Assembly: GCA_905213905.1 (NCBI GenBank)
Contig: CAJMKD010000018.1
Location: 1 to 44,418, forward strand
Direction of reading: 5' to 3'
DNA: 44,418 nt
Source of the DNA: an uncultured Sutterella sp.
GTDB taxonomy: Bacteria; Pseudomonadota; Gammaproteobacteria; Burkholderiales; Burkholderiaceae_F
Part shown: in pieces, positions 26,542 to 35,003 of the stretch
How the letters are laid out: each line of letters starts with the position of its first letter
How positions within the stretch are numbered: position 1 is the stretch's first letter
Notes under the pieces: generated by a model
Told to the model about the DNA's origin: nothing
What the model saw: the letters and a program-made list of their open reading frames with translations, nothing else
Database searches by the model: none
Translations under genes and position numbers: made by a program

Positions 26542-27435
26542 ATGCGCATTCTGGTACCCGTCGACGGCAGCGCTTCGAGCAAGCGCATCATTGAATTTCT
26601 TGGCTCCCGTGTTTCGATTCCCGGCGAAAAGCCCGAAATCGAACTTCTCAACGTGCAGTATTCCATTCCGGAAGGCATCGTTCAGCGCTTCGGCATGGAG
26701 GCCGTCAAAGAGGTTTACGAATCCGAAGGGCGCCGCGTCTTCGACGCGCTCGCTCCGGCGCTTGAAGCCGCAGGCTTGAAGTGCGGCAAAAAGGTCCTCT
26801 ACGGCGAATTCGGCAAGGCGATCGCGCGCGAAGCGGACGCTTTCGACGCCGACCTCATCGTGATGGGCACGCGCGGGCTCTCTCCCATCAAGAGCTTCTT
26901 CCTTGGTTCCGTCTCCAACACGACGCTGCAGTACACGACCCGTCCGATGCTGCTCATCCGCGACGTCGTGCCGCCCGTCAAGGCGAACCTGCGCGTGGCG
27001 ATCGCAGCCGACGGCTCCGACTATGCCGTCGCAGGCGCGCGCTTCATCGCGAAGCATCACGCACTCTTCGGCGCCGATCCGACGGTGGCGGTCGTCCATG
27101 TCTCGCCCGACTTCCGCAGCATTGTCGCCGGCAGCGAAATGGACTTCGTCAACCCGGTCAACACCCCTGAAATCTTCGCCAAGGAGCAGGAAAAGCTCTT
27201 CCGCGACGCCACCGATCCGGTCATCGCAGAACTGAAGAAGGAAGGCATTGCGGCAGAGGCCGTCCGGCTTGAAGGGGAGCCCGCCGAATCGATCACCGCC
27301 TGGGCCAAGGACAACGCGGACCTCATCATCATGGGCTCGCACGGCTACGGCAACTTTACGGCGGCCGTGCTCGGCTCGACGGCGATGAAGATCGCCTCCT
27401 CGTGCGAACTGCCGATTCTGATCGTGCGGCACTGA
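26542..27435 (+). CDS. Tandem-domain universal stress protein (first copy)
   Basis: 297 residues made of two UspA domains. Each starts with a VPVDGS/IAADGS-type strand and ends with the ATP-binding pattern Gx2Gx9G(S/T): GTRGLSPIKSFFLGS in the first and GSHGYGNFTAAVLGS in the second. Both domains should therefore bind ATP. Cytoplasmic; expected to help survival under stress or starvation. AAGGAGG precedes the ATG. A paralogue with the same layout follows 110 bp downstream, so the pair arose by duplication and may be one transcript; a short GC hairpin lies between them. Confidence 0.9.
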   Translation: MRILVPVDGSASSKRIIEFLGSRVSIPGEKPEIELLNVQYSIPEGIVQRFGMEAVKEVYESEGRRVFDALAPALEAAGLKCGKKVLYGEFGKAIAREADAFDADLIVMGTRGLSPIKSFFLGSVSNTTLQYTTRPMLLIRDVVPPVKANLRVAIAADGSDYAVAGARFIAKHHALFGADPTVAVVHVSPDFRSIVAGSEMDFVNPVNTPEIFAKEQEKLFRDATDPVIAELKKEGIAAEAVRLEGEPAESITAWAKDNADLIIMGSHGYGNFTAAVLGSTAMKIASSCELPILIVRH

Positions 27436-27545
27436 CGGCATTCTTCTGCGGGAAGCTGCCCGGCGCCCAGCCTGCCGGGCGGCCCCGTGAACCGCTGCCG
27501 CAGCGCCCCTGAGACACTCACTTCATTCCACCGGAACATTTCAAC

Positions 27546-28442
27546 ATGCGAATTCTCGTTCCCGTCGACAACAGCTCCCACAGCCGCCACGTCATCAACT
27601 TTCTTGCCCACCGCGAAACGCTTCTGGGCGACAAGCCTGAAATTGAGCTCGTGAACGTGCAGTACTCGGTCCCCGAAAAGGTGATCGAGCTCTTCAACAT
27701 GACGTCCGTGCGCACCTACTACCTCGAGGAAGGCAAGAAGGTCTTCGATGCGCTGCGCCGCGACGTCGACATCGACAAGCTTCATGCCGTCGAAAAGGTG
27801 CTTTACGGCGAAACCGGCCGCACGATCGCCCAGGAAGCCAACGAAACGGAAGCCGACCTCATCGTGATGGGGCAGCGCGGCCTCAATCCGATGAAGAGCC
27901 TCTTTCTCGGCTCAGTCTCCAATTCCGTGCTTGCCAACACGAAGGTGCCGATGCTGCTCCTGCGCGACAAGACGCCGCCCCTCACGGACAAGCTGCGCGT
28001 CGGGATCTGCGTCGACGGCTCCGAATACGGCGAAGCCGCGGCGAACTTCGTGCTCGAGCATCTCTCGCTCTTCGGGCGCGAAGCGACCTTTGAAGTGATC
28101 CATGCGGCCGAGCCGCTTCCCGATCCGATTGCGCCCAATCCGATGAGCCCGATGACGCCTGTGCTCTCGCGCGAAGAGCTTGACGAAAGCCAGCGCAAGG
28201 AATTCCGCGAAGCGGCCGCCCCCGTCGTCGAATGCTTCAAGAAGGCGGGCGTCACGCTCGGCACGAAGCTCCTCTTCGGCGAAGCCGGCGAAGTGATTCC
28301 TGCTTACGCGAACGAGTCGCTCGACCTCGTCGTCATGGGCTCGCACGGCTACGGCAACTTCACGGCCGCCGTGATGGGCTCGACTGCGATGCATCTGGCC
28401 GCACGTTCTGAAAAGCCGATTCTCGTGATTCGGAAGAAATAA
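27546..28442 (+). CDS. Tandem-domain universal stress protein (second copy)
   Basis: 298 residues, again two UspA domains. Both ATP motifs are intact (GQRGLNPMKSLFLGS and GSHGYGNFTAAVMGS). N-terminus MRILVPVDNS and NVQYSVPE parallel the upstream copy closely, but the region before the second motif differs: it has an insertion rich in Pro/Met (PDPIAPNPMSPMTPV). No strong Shine-Dalgarno is seen, which fits translation within a shared transcript. A good terminator follows. Confidence 0.9.
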   Translation: MRILVPVDNSSHSRHVINFLAHRETLLGDKPEIELVNVQYSVPEKVIELFNMTSVRTYYLEEGKKVFDALRRDVDIDKLHAVEKVLYGETGRTIAQEANETEADLIVMGQRGLNPMKSLFLGSVSNSVLANTKVPMLLLRDKTPPLTDKLRVGICVDGSEYGEAAANFVLEHLSLFGREATFEVIHAAEPLPDPIAPNPMSPMTPVLSREELDESQRKEFREAAAPVVECFKKAGVTLGTKLLFGEAGEVIPAYANESLDLVVMGSHGYGNFTAAVMGSTAMHLAARSEKPILVIRKK

Positions 28443-28477
28443 GCGCTCCCTGCGCTTCACGCGCAAGCGCAGCAGCA

Positions 28478-28514
28478 CCGCGCGTCGGCTCTCCGCCGGG
28501 CGCGGTCTTTTTTT
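28478..28514 (+). terminator. Terminator of the stress-protein pair
   Basis: ACCGCGC and GCGCGGT pair around a GC-rich loop, followed by a run of seven T. Confidence 0.82.
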
Positions 28515-28531
28515 GGGATTCTTTTGGCGTC

Positions 28532-29449
28532 TTAGTCTGTGCGCTTAGCCGGCCGCTGCGCTTTGGGCGCTCGCGCGAGCATCACCGCCATCGTGAAGAT
28601 GATGACGATGCCGACGATCTCAACCGCGTTGAGGGTGAGACCCATCAGCACGACGCCGAGGATCACGGCCGACAAGGGCTCGATGCAGGCCAGAAGCGAC
28701 GCCACAGGGGCCGGAATGAAGGCGAGGCTTCTCAAGTAGCAGCAGAAGGCAGCCACCGTGCCGAAAGCAGCAATATAGAAATAGACGGCGGCGGTGAAGA
28801 CCGTCCAGTGCATGGCGGCAAGGTCCGGCGGCGAAATAATGAAGAGCACCAGCCCCCCCGAAAGCATGCCCGAGCCCACCACAACGCCGACGGGGATTTT
28901 CGTGAGCACGCGCTTGGGCTGAATCGTCCCGAAGGCGACGAAGCCCGCCGAAACGATCCCCCAGAAGACGCCCGCCGCAGAAAAGTCGACCGCGTCGAGC
29001 CGCCCTTTCGTGACGATGCACGCAACGCCTGCCGCGGCCATCGCGATCGAAAGCCATTCGCGCTTCGTCACGGCGCGCCGCTCCGACCAGGCGGTCCAGC
29101 CTGTCACAAAGAGCGGCACCGTCGTCACCATCAGGGACGCTGTTGCTGCATTGGCCTTTTCTATCGAAAGGAAGAATGTGATTTGCGAAACGAGAAGGCC
29201 GAGGCCGTAGATGAAGATGTCGAGCGCATTGCGCTTTTCGAAAATCAGCGCCGGCCGCAGTCGTCTTGCCGCGAAGGCTTCGTAAAAAAGGAGCAGCCCG
29301 CCCGCCCCGAGAAGCCGGATCGAGACGAGGTCAAGCACTTCGAAGGACGCGCGCTGCAGCAGATACTGCGCAGCGACGCCCATGGAGCCCCAGAAGAAGC
29401 CGGCCGCGCAGGCGAGCGCAATGCCGTGCAGATGCGAGCGATCAGTCAT
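28532..29449 (-). CDS. EamA/DMT family transporter
   Basis: 305 residues from the ATG at 29449; the frame extends upstream to 29548 but that piece is basic and not membrane-like. Ten hydrophobic segments in two EamA repeats (first ALACAAGFFWGSMGV, second AAGVFWGIVSAGFVAFG), with the usual EPLSAVILGVVLMG end motif. Inner-membrane exporter of amino acids or other metabolites; substrate unknown. It is divergent from the phosphate transporter, whose Pho boxes lie in the shared upstream region. Confidence 0.82.
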   Translation of the reverse strand: MTDRSHLHGIALACAAGFFWGSMGVAAQYLLQRASFEVLDLVSIRLLGAGGLLLFYEAFAARRLRPALIFEKRNALDIFIYGLGLLVSQITFFLSIEKANAATASLMVTTVPLFVTGWTAWSERRAVTKREWLSIAMAAAGVACIVTKGRLDAVDFSAAGVFWGIVSAGFVAFGTIQPKRVLTKIPVGVVVGSGMLSGGLVLFIISPPDLAAMHWTVFTAAVYFYIAAFGTVAAFCCYLRSLAFIPAPVASLLACIEPLSAVILGVVLMGLTLNAVEIVGIVIIFTMAVMLARAPKAQRPAKRTD

Positions 29450-29643
29450 GCGGAAAAAGATTGGGAATTGGCTGCGGAAAACGCGCAAGCGCGGCACAGG
29501 CCCGATTGGTCCCAGCCTGCTGCGTATCTTACCGAGCAGGCGACGCACTGCTCAAAAATTTCGTTCAAAGCGCAGCCAACGGCCTGCGGCTCTGGCCGAG
29601 AGCACCCAGAATCGCGTTCGCCGGACATCTTCACCTGAAAGCT

Positions 29644-29699
29644 TTGTCATCAAAATGTCATAAAGCCGTCACAAGGCTGTTACCTGCCGAACATAGGAT
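29644..29699 (+). promoter_or_regulatory. Double Pho box and -10 element of the pit promoter
   Basis: Four 7-bp direct half-sites at exact 11-bp spacing: TTGTCAT (29644), ATGTCAT (29655), CCGTCAC (29666), CTGTTAC (29677), each resembling the PhoB half-site CTGTCAT. A TAGGAT -10 hexamer begins at 29694, 10 bp after the last half-site, which is the normal geometry of PhoB-dependent sigma-70 promoters. Points to phosphate-starvation control of the transporter. Confidence 0.85.
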
Positions 29700-29765
29700 G
29701 CGGCCATCCTTCACGAAAGAGCGCGCGGGCCGCCCTCAGTCCGCACGCATCAAACCCATACCATC

Positions 29766-32003
29766 ATGGATCCGCTAATCATTACCTGTCTGGGTCTGCT
29801 CGGCCTTCTGGCCGTTTTCGACCTCTACGTCGGCGTCAGCAACGACGCCGTGAACTTTGTCAATTCCGCGGTTGGTTCCCGCACCGCACCTTTCTACGTG
29901 ATCATGGCGGTTGCGAGCGTGGGCGTTCTCACCGGCGCGACCTTCTCCTCGGGGATGATGGAAATCGCCAAGTCGGGCGTGCTCGTTCCCTCGCAGTTCA
30001 CCTTCGCCGAAGTGCTTGTGATCTTTTCGGCGGTGATGGTGACAGACGTGCTGCTTTTGAACGTCTTCAATTCCCTCGGGCTCCCCACCTCGACCACCGT
30101 TTCGATCGTCTTTGAGCTCCTTGGCGGCACGATGGCCCTCGCCTGCCTCAAGGTCTGGTCGAACGAGCTCCCGATCAACGACCTCGCGCTCTTCGTCAAT
30201 TCCGCGAAGGCCCTCTCGATGATCATGGCGATTCTCGTTTCGGTCGTCGTCGCCTTCGTCGCAGGTCTTGTCGTGCAGTTCGTGATGCGCGTGCTCTTCA
30301 CGTTCAACTACGAGCGCACGTACCGGGTTCTCGGCGGCGTCTTCGGCGCGCTCTGCATGACGGCGATCATTTACTTCCTCGTGATGAAGGGCGCCAAGGG
30401 CGCTTCCTTCATGACGCCCGAGATGCTCGCCTGGCTCGAATCCAACAACGACCCAATTCTTCTCGCCGTCTTCGGCATCTCCTTCGTCGTGATGCAGGGC
30501 GCCATTCTGCTTCGCAACGCCAACATCTTCCCCTTCGTCATTCTCGCCGGCACCTTCTCGCTCGCCTTCGCCTTCGCCGGCAACGACCTCGTCAACTTTG
30601 TGGGCGTCCCGCTCGCTGCGCTTGACGCCTGGCACATCTTCTCCGCGGCCGAAGGCGCCGATCCCTCGACCTTCATGATGGACAAGCTTGCCGAGCCCTC
30701 GACCGCAAGCTCGACCTGGCTGCTCCTCTCGGGCGTCGTCATGGTCGTCACCCTCTGGATTTCGAAGAAGGCCCGCCGCGTGATCATCACCTCGGTGAAG
30801 CTCTCCTCGTCCTCGCGCGGCGGCAAGGAACAGTTCGGCTCGTCGCTCCCGGCGCGCGTTCTCGTGAGAACGTCGCTCCATGCGAGCAGCATGATTCAGC
30901 AGTTCCTCCCGGCTTCGTTCCTGCGCGGCCTCGGCAGCCGCTACGTCGCCCGCCGCTACAAGCCCGGTGAAATGGAGCTGCCCTTCGACGAAATCCGCGC
31001 CACGGTGAACCTCGTGCTTGCTGCTGCGCTCATCGCGAGCGCGACGAGCCTGAAGCTGCCGCTCTCGACCACCTACGTCACCTTCATGGTCGCCATGGGC
31101 TCGTCGCTTGCCGACGGCGCGTGGGACCGCGAAAGCGCCGTCTACCGCGTCTCGGGCGTCCTCACCGTCATCTCCGGCTGGTTCCTCCCGGCCTTCTCGG
31201 CCGCCACGGCCTGCGCCGTCGCCACGCTTCTCTTCCTCTGGGGCGGCGAATGGCTCATGATTGCCGGCATGGTCATTGCCGCCGCGCTCCTCGTCAAGTC
31301 GAACTTCTTCACGAAGGAAGAAGGGCTCGACCTCGACGAAGGCCGCGAAATCAGCGTCGGCAACCGCGACGCCATCTTCACGAAGCTTGAAAAGGCCGTG
31401 CACGAAAACGTCAGCGATTCGCTTCGCATCGCTGCGGGCGGCATCGAAGGACTGCTGCACCAGGATGTCGGTTCGCTTCGCAAGCTCAAGAGCGACGCCG
31501 TGAAGCTCTTTGACAAAACCACCGAGCAGCGCGGCGAGTACTACACGATGTCGACTTCTGCCAACGCGCCCAAGGCCGACCGCGACGCACGCAACTTCTA
31601 CTACCGCGCCTGCACCAACATGAAGGAAGTGGCGCATGAGCTGCGCGACCAGGTCGGCGTTTCGGAAAACTATGTCGCCAACAGCCATTCGCCGATGACG
31701 GGCAGCATGGCAGCGAGCCTCGAAAAGCTCGCCGAGCAGCTTCGCACGATGGATCCGGCGATGAAGCCCGATGAATGCCGCCGCGCCTACGAGCTCATTG
31801 AAGAAGCGCAGAACGAGTACCTCGCCCAGTTCGCTGCGGAAAAGATTTCGCTCAGAAAGTCCGAACTCTTCCTCGGCAAGCTCATCTTCACGCGCGAAAT
31901 GCTCAACCGCTTCTCGATGGTGAAGTTCCTTCTCGCCGGCCTCGAAGAGCAGCGCGAAGAAGGCCTCTACCGCGAAGAAGCGAAGAAGATTGCGATGTCC
32001 TAA
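29766..32003 (+). CDS. pit: Pit-family inorganic phosphate transporter, long C-terminal domain
   Basis: 745 residues. Two PHO-4 signature regions are visible: GVSNDAVNFVNSAVGSR near residues 23-39 and AGNDLVNFVGVPL near 276-288, plus the paired GLPTSTTVS and KLPLSTTYV loops. About 12 helices, then roughly 220 cytoplasmic residues, helical and charged, resembling a PhoU-like regulatory domain. It imports phosphate with a cation. Classical E. coli Pit is about 500 residues; the long form is known in several anaerobes. The Pho-box promoter is unusual, because low-affinity Pit transporters are usually not induced by phosphate starvation, so this one may be the main regulated importer. Confidence 0.9.
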   Translation: MDPLIITCLGLLGLLAVFDLYVGVSNDAVNFVNSAVGSRTAPFYVIMAVASVGVLTGATFSSGMMEIAKSGVLVPSQFTFAEVLVIFSAVMVTDVLLLNVFNSLGLPTSTTVSIVFELLGGTMALACLKVWSNELPINDLALFVNSAKALSMIMAILVSVVVAFVAGLVVQFVMRVLFTFNYERTYRVLGGVFGALCMTAIIYFLVMKGAKGASFMTPEMLAWLESNNDPILLAVFGISFVVMQGAILLRNANIFPFVILAGTFSLAFAFAGNDLVNFVGVPLAALDAWHIFSAAEGADPSTFMMDKLAEPSTASSTWLLLSGVVMVVTLWISKKARRVIITSVKLSSSSRGGKEQFGSSLPARVLVRTSLHASSMIQQFLPASFLRGLGSRYVARRYKPGEMELPFDEIRATVNLVLAAALIASATSLKLPLSTTYVTFMVAMGSSLADGAWDRESAVYRVSGVLTVISGWFLPAFSAATACAVATLLFLWGGEWLMIAGMVIAAALLVKSNFFTKEEGLDLDEGREISVGNRDAIFTKLEKAVHENVSDSLRIAAGGIEGLLHQDVGSLRKLKSDAVKLFDKTTEQRGEYYTMSTSANAPKADRDARNFYYRACTNMKEVAHELRDQVGVSENYVANSHSPMTGSMAASLEKLAEQLRTMDPAMKPDECRRAYELIEEAQNEYLAQFAAEKISLRKSELFLGKLIFTREMLNRFSMVKFLLAGLEEQREEGLYREEAKKIAMS

Positions 32004-32082
32004 GGACGCAGCTTTTTCTTCCTCAACGAAGCGCCGCGACAATGTCGGGCGCTTCGCAGACAATTCAAAAAGCATCCCAAGC

Positions 32083-32125
32083 ACAAACCGCCGCCCGGAT
32101 CAGCCGAGCGACGGTTTGTTCTTTT
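32083..32125 (+). terminator. Terminator of the pit gene
   Basis: ACAAACCG and CGGTTTGT pair around a 21-nt GC-rich loop, followed by a T-rich stretch (TTCTTTTT). Confidence 0.75.
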
Positions 32126-32159
32126 TCAAAGCAAAAAGGATAAGGCGTCGAAGCTTGGG

Positions 32160-33104
32160 CTACGGCGTGAGCGCAAAGCGCACCGGAAACTGGAGCCGAA
32201 GCGCATGGCTGGGCTTGCGCCAGGTGCGCCGCGACCTTTCAACAGCGGCGACGGCTGCTTCGTCGAGGAGCGCCCGGCCGGAAGACTCGATCACCTCGAT
32301 CGGTCCGACCGTGCCGTCGGCCGCAACGGTCACCTGCAGCGTGGCGGTCCCGGACCAGCCTCGAGCGCGTGCTCTGCGCGGAAACCGAAGCGCGCCTTCC
32401 ACGCTTTTCATGACGGCGGCGAGGAACGGATCATCAGCGCTGCCGTAGACGACAGTGCGGACTGCTCGTGCAGGGGCGCCGGCCTCTTCAGAGCGCGAAG
32501 CGGCCGAGCGCGCAGGCGCCTCAGATCCGGCCGCCCGCTCGCCCTCATGCTCATCCGATGCGGCCGAGGTCGCCTTCGCGCGCTGCGTGCGCTCGAGCTT
32601 CTTCGCGACGTCGGGCGATGGAACCTTTTGGGTCTTCCGGGGCGCTTTTGCTTCCGGCGGCTTCTGCGCTGAATCTGCCGCTGCCTTTGCCTTCACCTTC
32701 GCGTGCGCTTTCGGCTTTTGCTCTGCCTGCTCGCTCAGCCTGCGCGCCTGCGCTGCGTTGGCGGAAGTCTTCACCGGGTCGAGCGCCGAATCCGAAAGCG
32801 ACTTCGGCGCGCCGTCTTCCGCCTCCCGGCTCGGCATCTCTTTGGGCTTTTCAGTCACTCTTTCAGTTGCGCCTTGAGCCCTCTTTTCAGCCGCTCTTTC
32901 GGGCGTCCTTCCGCTTGCCGGCGCGGCACTGGAATCCGCTGCCGGCTCCGCAGCAGGGCGCGAAAACTGCTCGAGCGCAAGCACGACGGGCGCGGCGTTC
33001 GCGCCCGGCGCCGTCACCAGGGAATCGGACTGCCAGAACAAAGCGCCGAGCACCGGCAAGTTCGTGAGCAATCTCTCGGTCGTTGCCACGCTTCGGCTCT
33101 TCAA
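32160..33104 (-). CDS. TonB-like protein, N-terminus lost at a junction
   Basis: The C-terminal ~75 residues are a TonB domain (FPRRARARGWSGTATLQVTV, IEVIESSGRALLDEAAVAAV). Before it lies a ~180-residue Ala/Lys/Pro/Glu-rich periplasm-spanning linker. A TonB should begin with a membrane anchor; here only its last part seems left (VLGALFWQSDSLV), and upstream of about 33060 the DNA belongs to a MATE transporter on the other strand. The called start at 33104 is therefore probably artificial. If expressed it would energise outer-membrane uptake of iron chelates, haem or corrinoids, but without an anchor it should not couple to ExbBD. No exbB or exbD is near. It ends in TAG. Confidence 0.7.
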   Translation of the reverse strand: MKSRSVATTERLLTNLPVLGALFWQSDSLVTAPGANAAPVVLALEQFSRPAAEPAADSSAAPASGRTPERAAEKRAQGATERVTEKPKEMPSREAEDGAPKSLSDSALDPVKTSANAAQARRLSEQAEQKPKAHAKVKAKAAADSAQKPPEAKAPRKTQKVPSPDVAKKLERTQRAKATSAASDEHEGERAAGSEAPARSAASRSEEAGAPARAVRTVVYGSADDPFLAAVMKSVEGALRFPRRARARGWSGTATLQVTVAADGTVGPIEVIESSGRALLDEAAVAAVERSRRTWRKPSHALRLQFPVRFALTP

Positions 33105-33681
33105 CCGCGCGTTCCTCGCCGCCTACGGCGTCGACGGCGTAGCTGCGCTCGCGACCGCCACCTTCACCGCCTATGTTTTCAATGCGGCCTATCACGGCTT
33201 CTGCGAAGCCGCCGGCCCCATCATTGCCTACAAGGCCGGAACAGGCGACATGGCGGCGCTTCGCCGTGCGATCCGAGCCGGCACGACTGCGATTGCCGCG
33301 GTTTCGGCCGCCGCCTTTCTGCTTTCAAACGCAGGCGCAGACATCATCATCCGGCGCTTTGCGCCCAAAAACGCCGCCCTTCGCGCGCTCCTTACGGCGC
33401 ACTATCCGGCCTATGCCTTTTCGCTTCTCTTTCTCGGCCTCAACCTCTTCCTCGCGTACGTGCTGAGCGCGACGGAGCGCGGCCACTGCGCCGCCGGGCT
33501 CTCGCTCGTGCGCACGTTCGTCCTGCCGACAGCCGCCCTTTTTGCGCTGCCGCTTCTCTTTGAAGCCGACGGCCTCTGGCTCGCCGTCCCGGCGGCCGAG
33601 TGCCTGACGCTGCTTTTGGCGGCGCTCTTGCTGGGACTGCCAGCCCGCAGCAGCAGAGCGAGCCGCGCCACGGGCGGGTGA
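33064..33681 (+). pseudogene. C-terminal half of a MATE-family transporter
   Basis: 205 residues, about six helices. The start (FVSNLSVVATLRLFNRAF, YGVDGVAALATATFTAYVFN, EAAGPIIAYKAGTGD) matches the second domain of MATE transporters, which normally have 12 helices and about 450 residues. The first six helices are missing, and the sequence just upstream codes for TonB on the minus strand. GTG 33064 is only the first available start, with no Shine-Dalgarno. A truncated gene created by deletion, or a chimeric join in the assembly. A complete, only distantly similar MATE gene lies at 38.9 kb. Confidence 0.8.
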
Positions 33682-33694
33682 GTCCCTAAAGCGA

Positions 33695-33722
33695 AGGCGC
33701 CGTCCTCTCCGGGGCGGCGCCT
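33695..33722. terminator. GC-rich hairpin between convergent genes
   Basis: AGGCGCCG and CGGCGCCT form an 8-bp perfect stem between the MATE fragment and the chelate-binding protein. No T-run. Confidence 0.5.
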
Positions 33723-33752
33723 CGCCGGCACGGGCTCAGGAATGCCCCAGCC

Positions 33753-34922
33753 TTATTCGTTCGTGCGGGTCTTTCCCGTCGCGCCGCGGCTCGCGGCCGC
33801 CTCGGGCGAGAACATCCGGCTGATCTGCTTCTCGGTGAGCGAAACGCCGAAGACTGTCTGATAGTACTTCTTCACTTCGGTCGTGAGATCGACGTCCTTG
33901 AAGCGTTCCGGATAGACGCGCTTTGCCATCCAGAGAAGCGTCAAGGGCGTGTCGGCCGAGGGCGTGTAGCTGCGGTAGATGCCGAGCGGCATCTTGTAGA
34001 CGCGCTTTTCGCGCACGGCCTTGACGGGCGACCAGTCGTCGCCGCCGATTTTGCTCCCGTAGATGTCTTCGGGCAGCGCCGCCGTAAAGTTCGTGATGAA
34101 AATGACGTCCGGGTCGTAGCCGTAGACCTCTTCCATGCCGATCACGGCATTGGAGTTGTCGGCCGTGATGCCTTCGGCGACGTTGATGCCGCCCACCGCG
34201 TCGCACCAGTACTGGCCGAAGAAGTTCTTCCCGGAAGTGACGAGCGACTTCGCATCGTAGCGGAAGATGAAGAGAATGCGGGCGCGTTCCTCGCGCGGGA
34301 GGTCCTTCGTGCGGTCGGCGACCATTTTCGCGATTTCGCGCGACTTCTTTTCAATCAGCTCGCCCTTGCCCTTGGCTTCGGGGAAGAGCTGCGCGAGCGA
34401 CTGCATCCAGCGGTTGTGCGTTTCAATCACGTCGTAGTGCCACTTCGACGGGCTGATGCCGAAGGCGGCGAGCCCTGCGCCGCGAATCATGTCGATCATG
34501 CGGCGGTCGGGCGCATTGACGAGCACGACGTCGGGCCGAAGCGCCATGAGCGCCTCGATGTTGAGGCTCGCGCCCTGAATGAAGCCCGTGTCCGCCTTGA
34601 GCACTTCCGGATAGAGCTCACCGAGAAGGCCGTTCTTCGCAGCAGAGTAGCTCGCCGGATGCATGCCGACGATGCGGGAGCCGTCGTTGAGGTAGACGGC
34701 AACGGCGGAAGCGAGCGGCAGGATGTTCGTGACGACGACGCGCTCGATCTTTTCAGGCACCTCCACCTTGTCGCCGTTGTCGTCGACGACGATGCGCGTG
34801 CCGGGGCGGCTGCCCTTCTGCTCTGCCGCCGCAATCGGCGAGACCCCGGCTGCAGCCGCTGCCGCCATCAGGCTCAGAACAGTCCGCCGGCTCACCGCCG
34901 CGAGCTTCGTGATGCTCTCCAT
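33753..34922 (-). CDS. Tat-exported metal-chelate ABC transporter substrate-binding protein
   Basis: 389 residues. The N-terminus has a twin-arginine signal (SRRTVLSL, Ala-rich core, cleavage after about residue 33). The mature protein is a class III binding protein of the BtuF/FhuD/FepB type: RIVVDDNGDKVEVPEKIERVVV, then LNIEALMALRPDVVLVN and GYDPDVIFITNF. It should bind an iron-siderophore, haem or corrinoid in the periplasm. No permease or ATPase genes adjoin. It is last in line after the nitrogenase-like genes, 81 bp from the NifK-like stop, with AAGGAGGAG before the ATG and a Fur-box-like site in the gap. Tat export implies folding, perhaps with ligand, in the cytoplasm. Confidence 0.85.
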   Translation of the reverse strand: MESITKLAAVSRRTVLSLMAAAAAAGVSPIAAAEQKGSRPGTRIVVDDNGDKVEVPEKIERVVVTNILPLASAVAVYLNDGSRIVGMHPASYSAAKNGLLGELYPEVLKADTGFIQGASLNIEALMALRPDVVLVNAPDRRMIDMIRGAGLAAFGISPSKWHYDVIETHNRWMQSLAQLFPEAKGKGELIEKKSREIAKMVADRTKDLPREERARILFIFRYDAKSLVTSGKNFFGQYWCDAVGGINVAEGITADNSNAVIGMEEVYGYDPDVIFITNFTAALPEDIYGSKIGGDDWSPVKAVREKRVYKMPLGIYRSYTPSADTPLTLLWMAKRVYPERFKDVDLTTEVKKYYQTVFGVSLTEKQISRMFSPEAAASRGATGKTRTNE

Positions 34923-34939
34923 TTGCTCCTCCTTCTTGA

Positions 34940-34958
34940 AGAAATGATTATCTTTCTC
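34940..34958 (-). promoter_or_regulatory. Fur-box-like site before the chelate-binding protein
   Basis: On the minus strand GAGAAAGATAATCATTTCT matches the 19-bp Fur consensus at 14 of 19 positions by my count, including the uninterrupted GATAATCATT core. It sits 18 bp upstream of the ATG in an AT-rich gap. Suggests iron repression of at least this gene. Confidence 0.62.
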
Positions 34959-35003
34959 GTTTAAGTGAATATGGCTTATAACTTTACCGCGATCCTGCGC
35001 CCG

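Noticed and set aside
33064..33681. An independent 205-residue transporter starting at GTG 33064.
   Set aside because: It lacks a ribosome-binding site and corresponds only to the second half of a MATE protein; the upstream sequence belongs to TonB.
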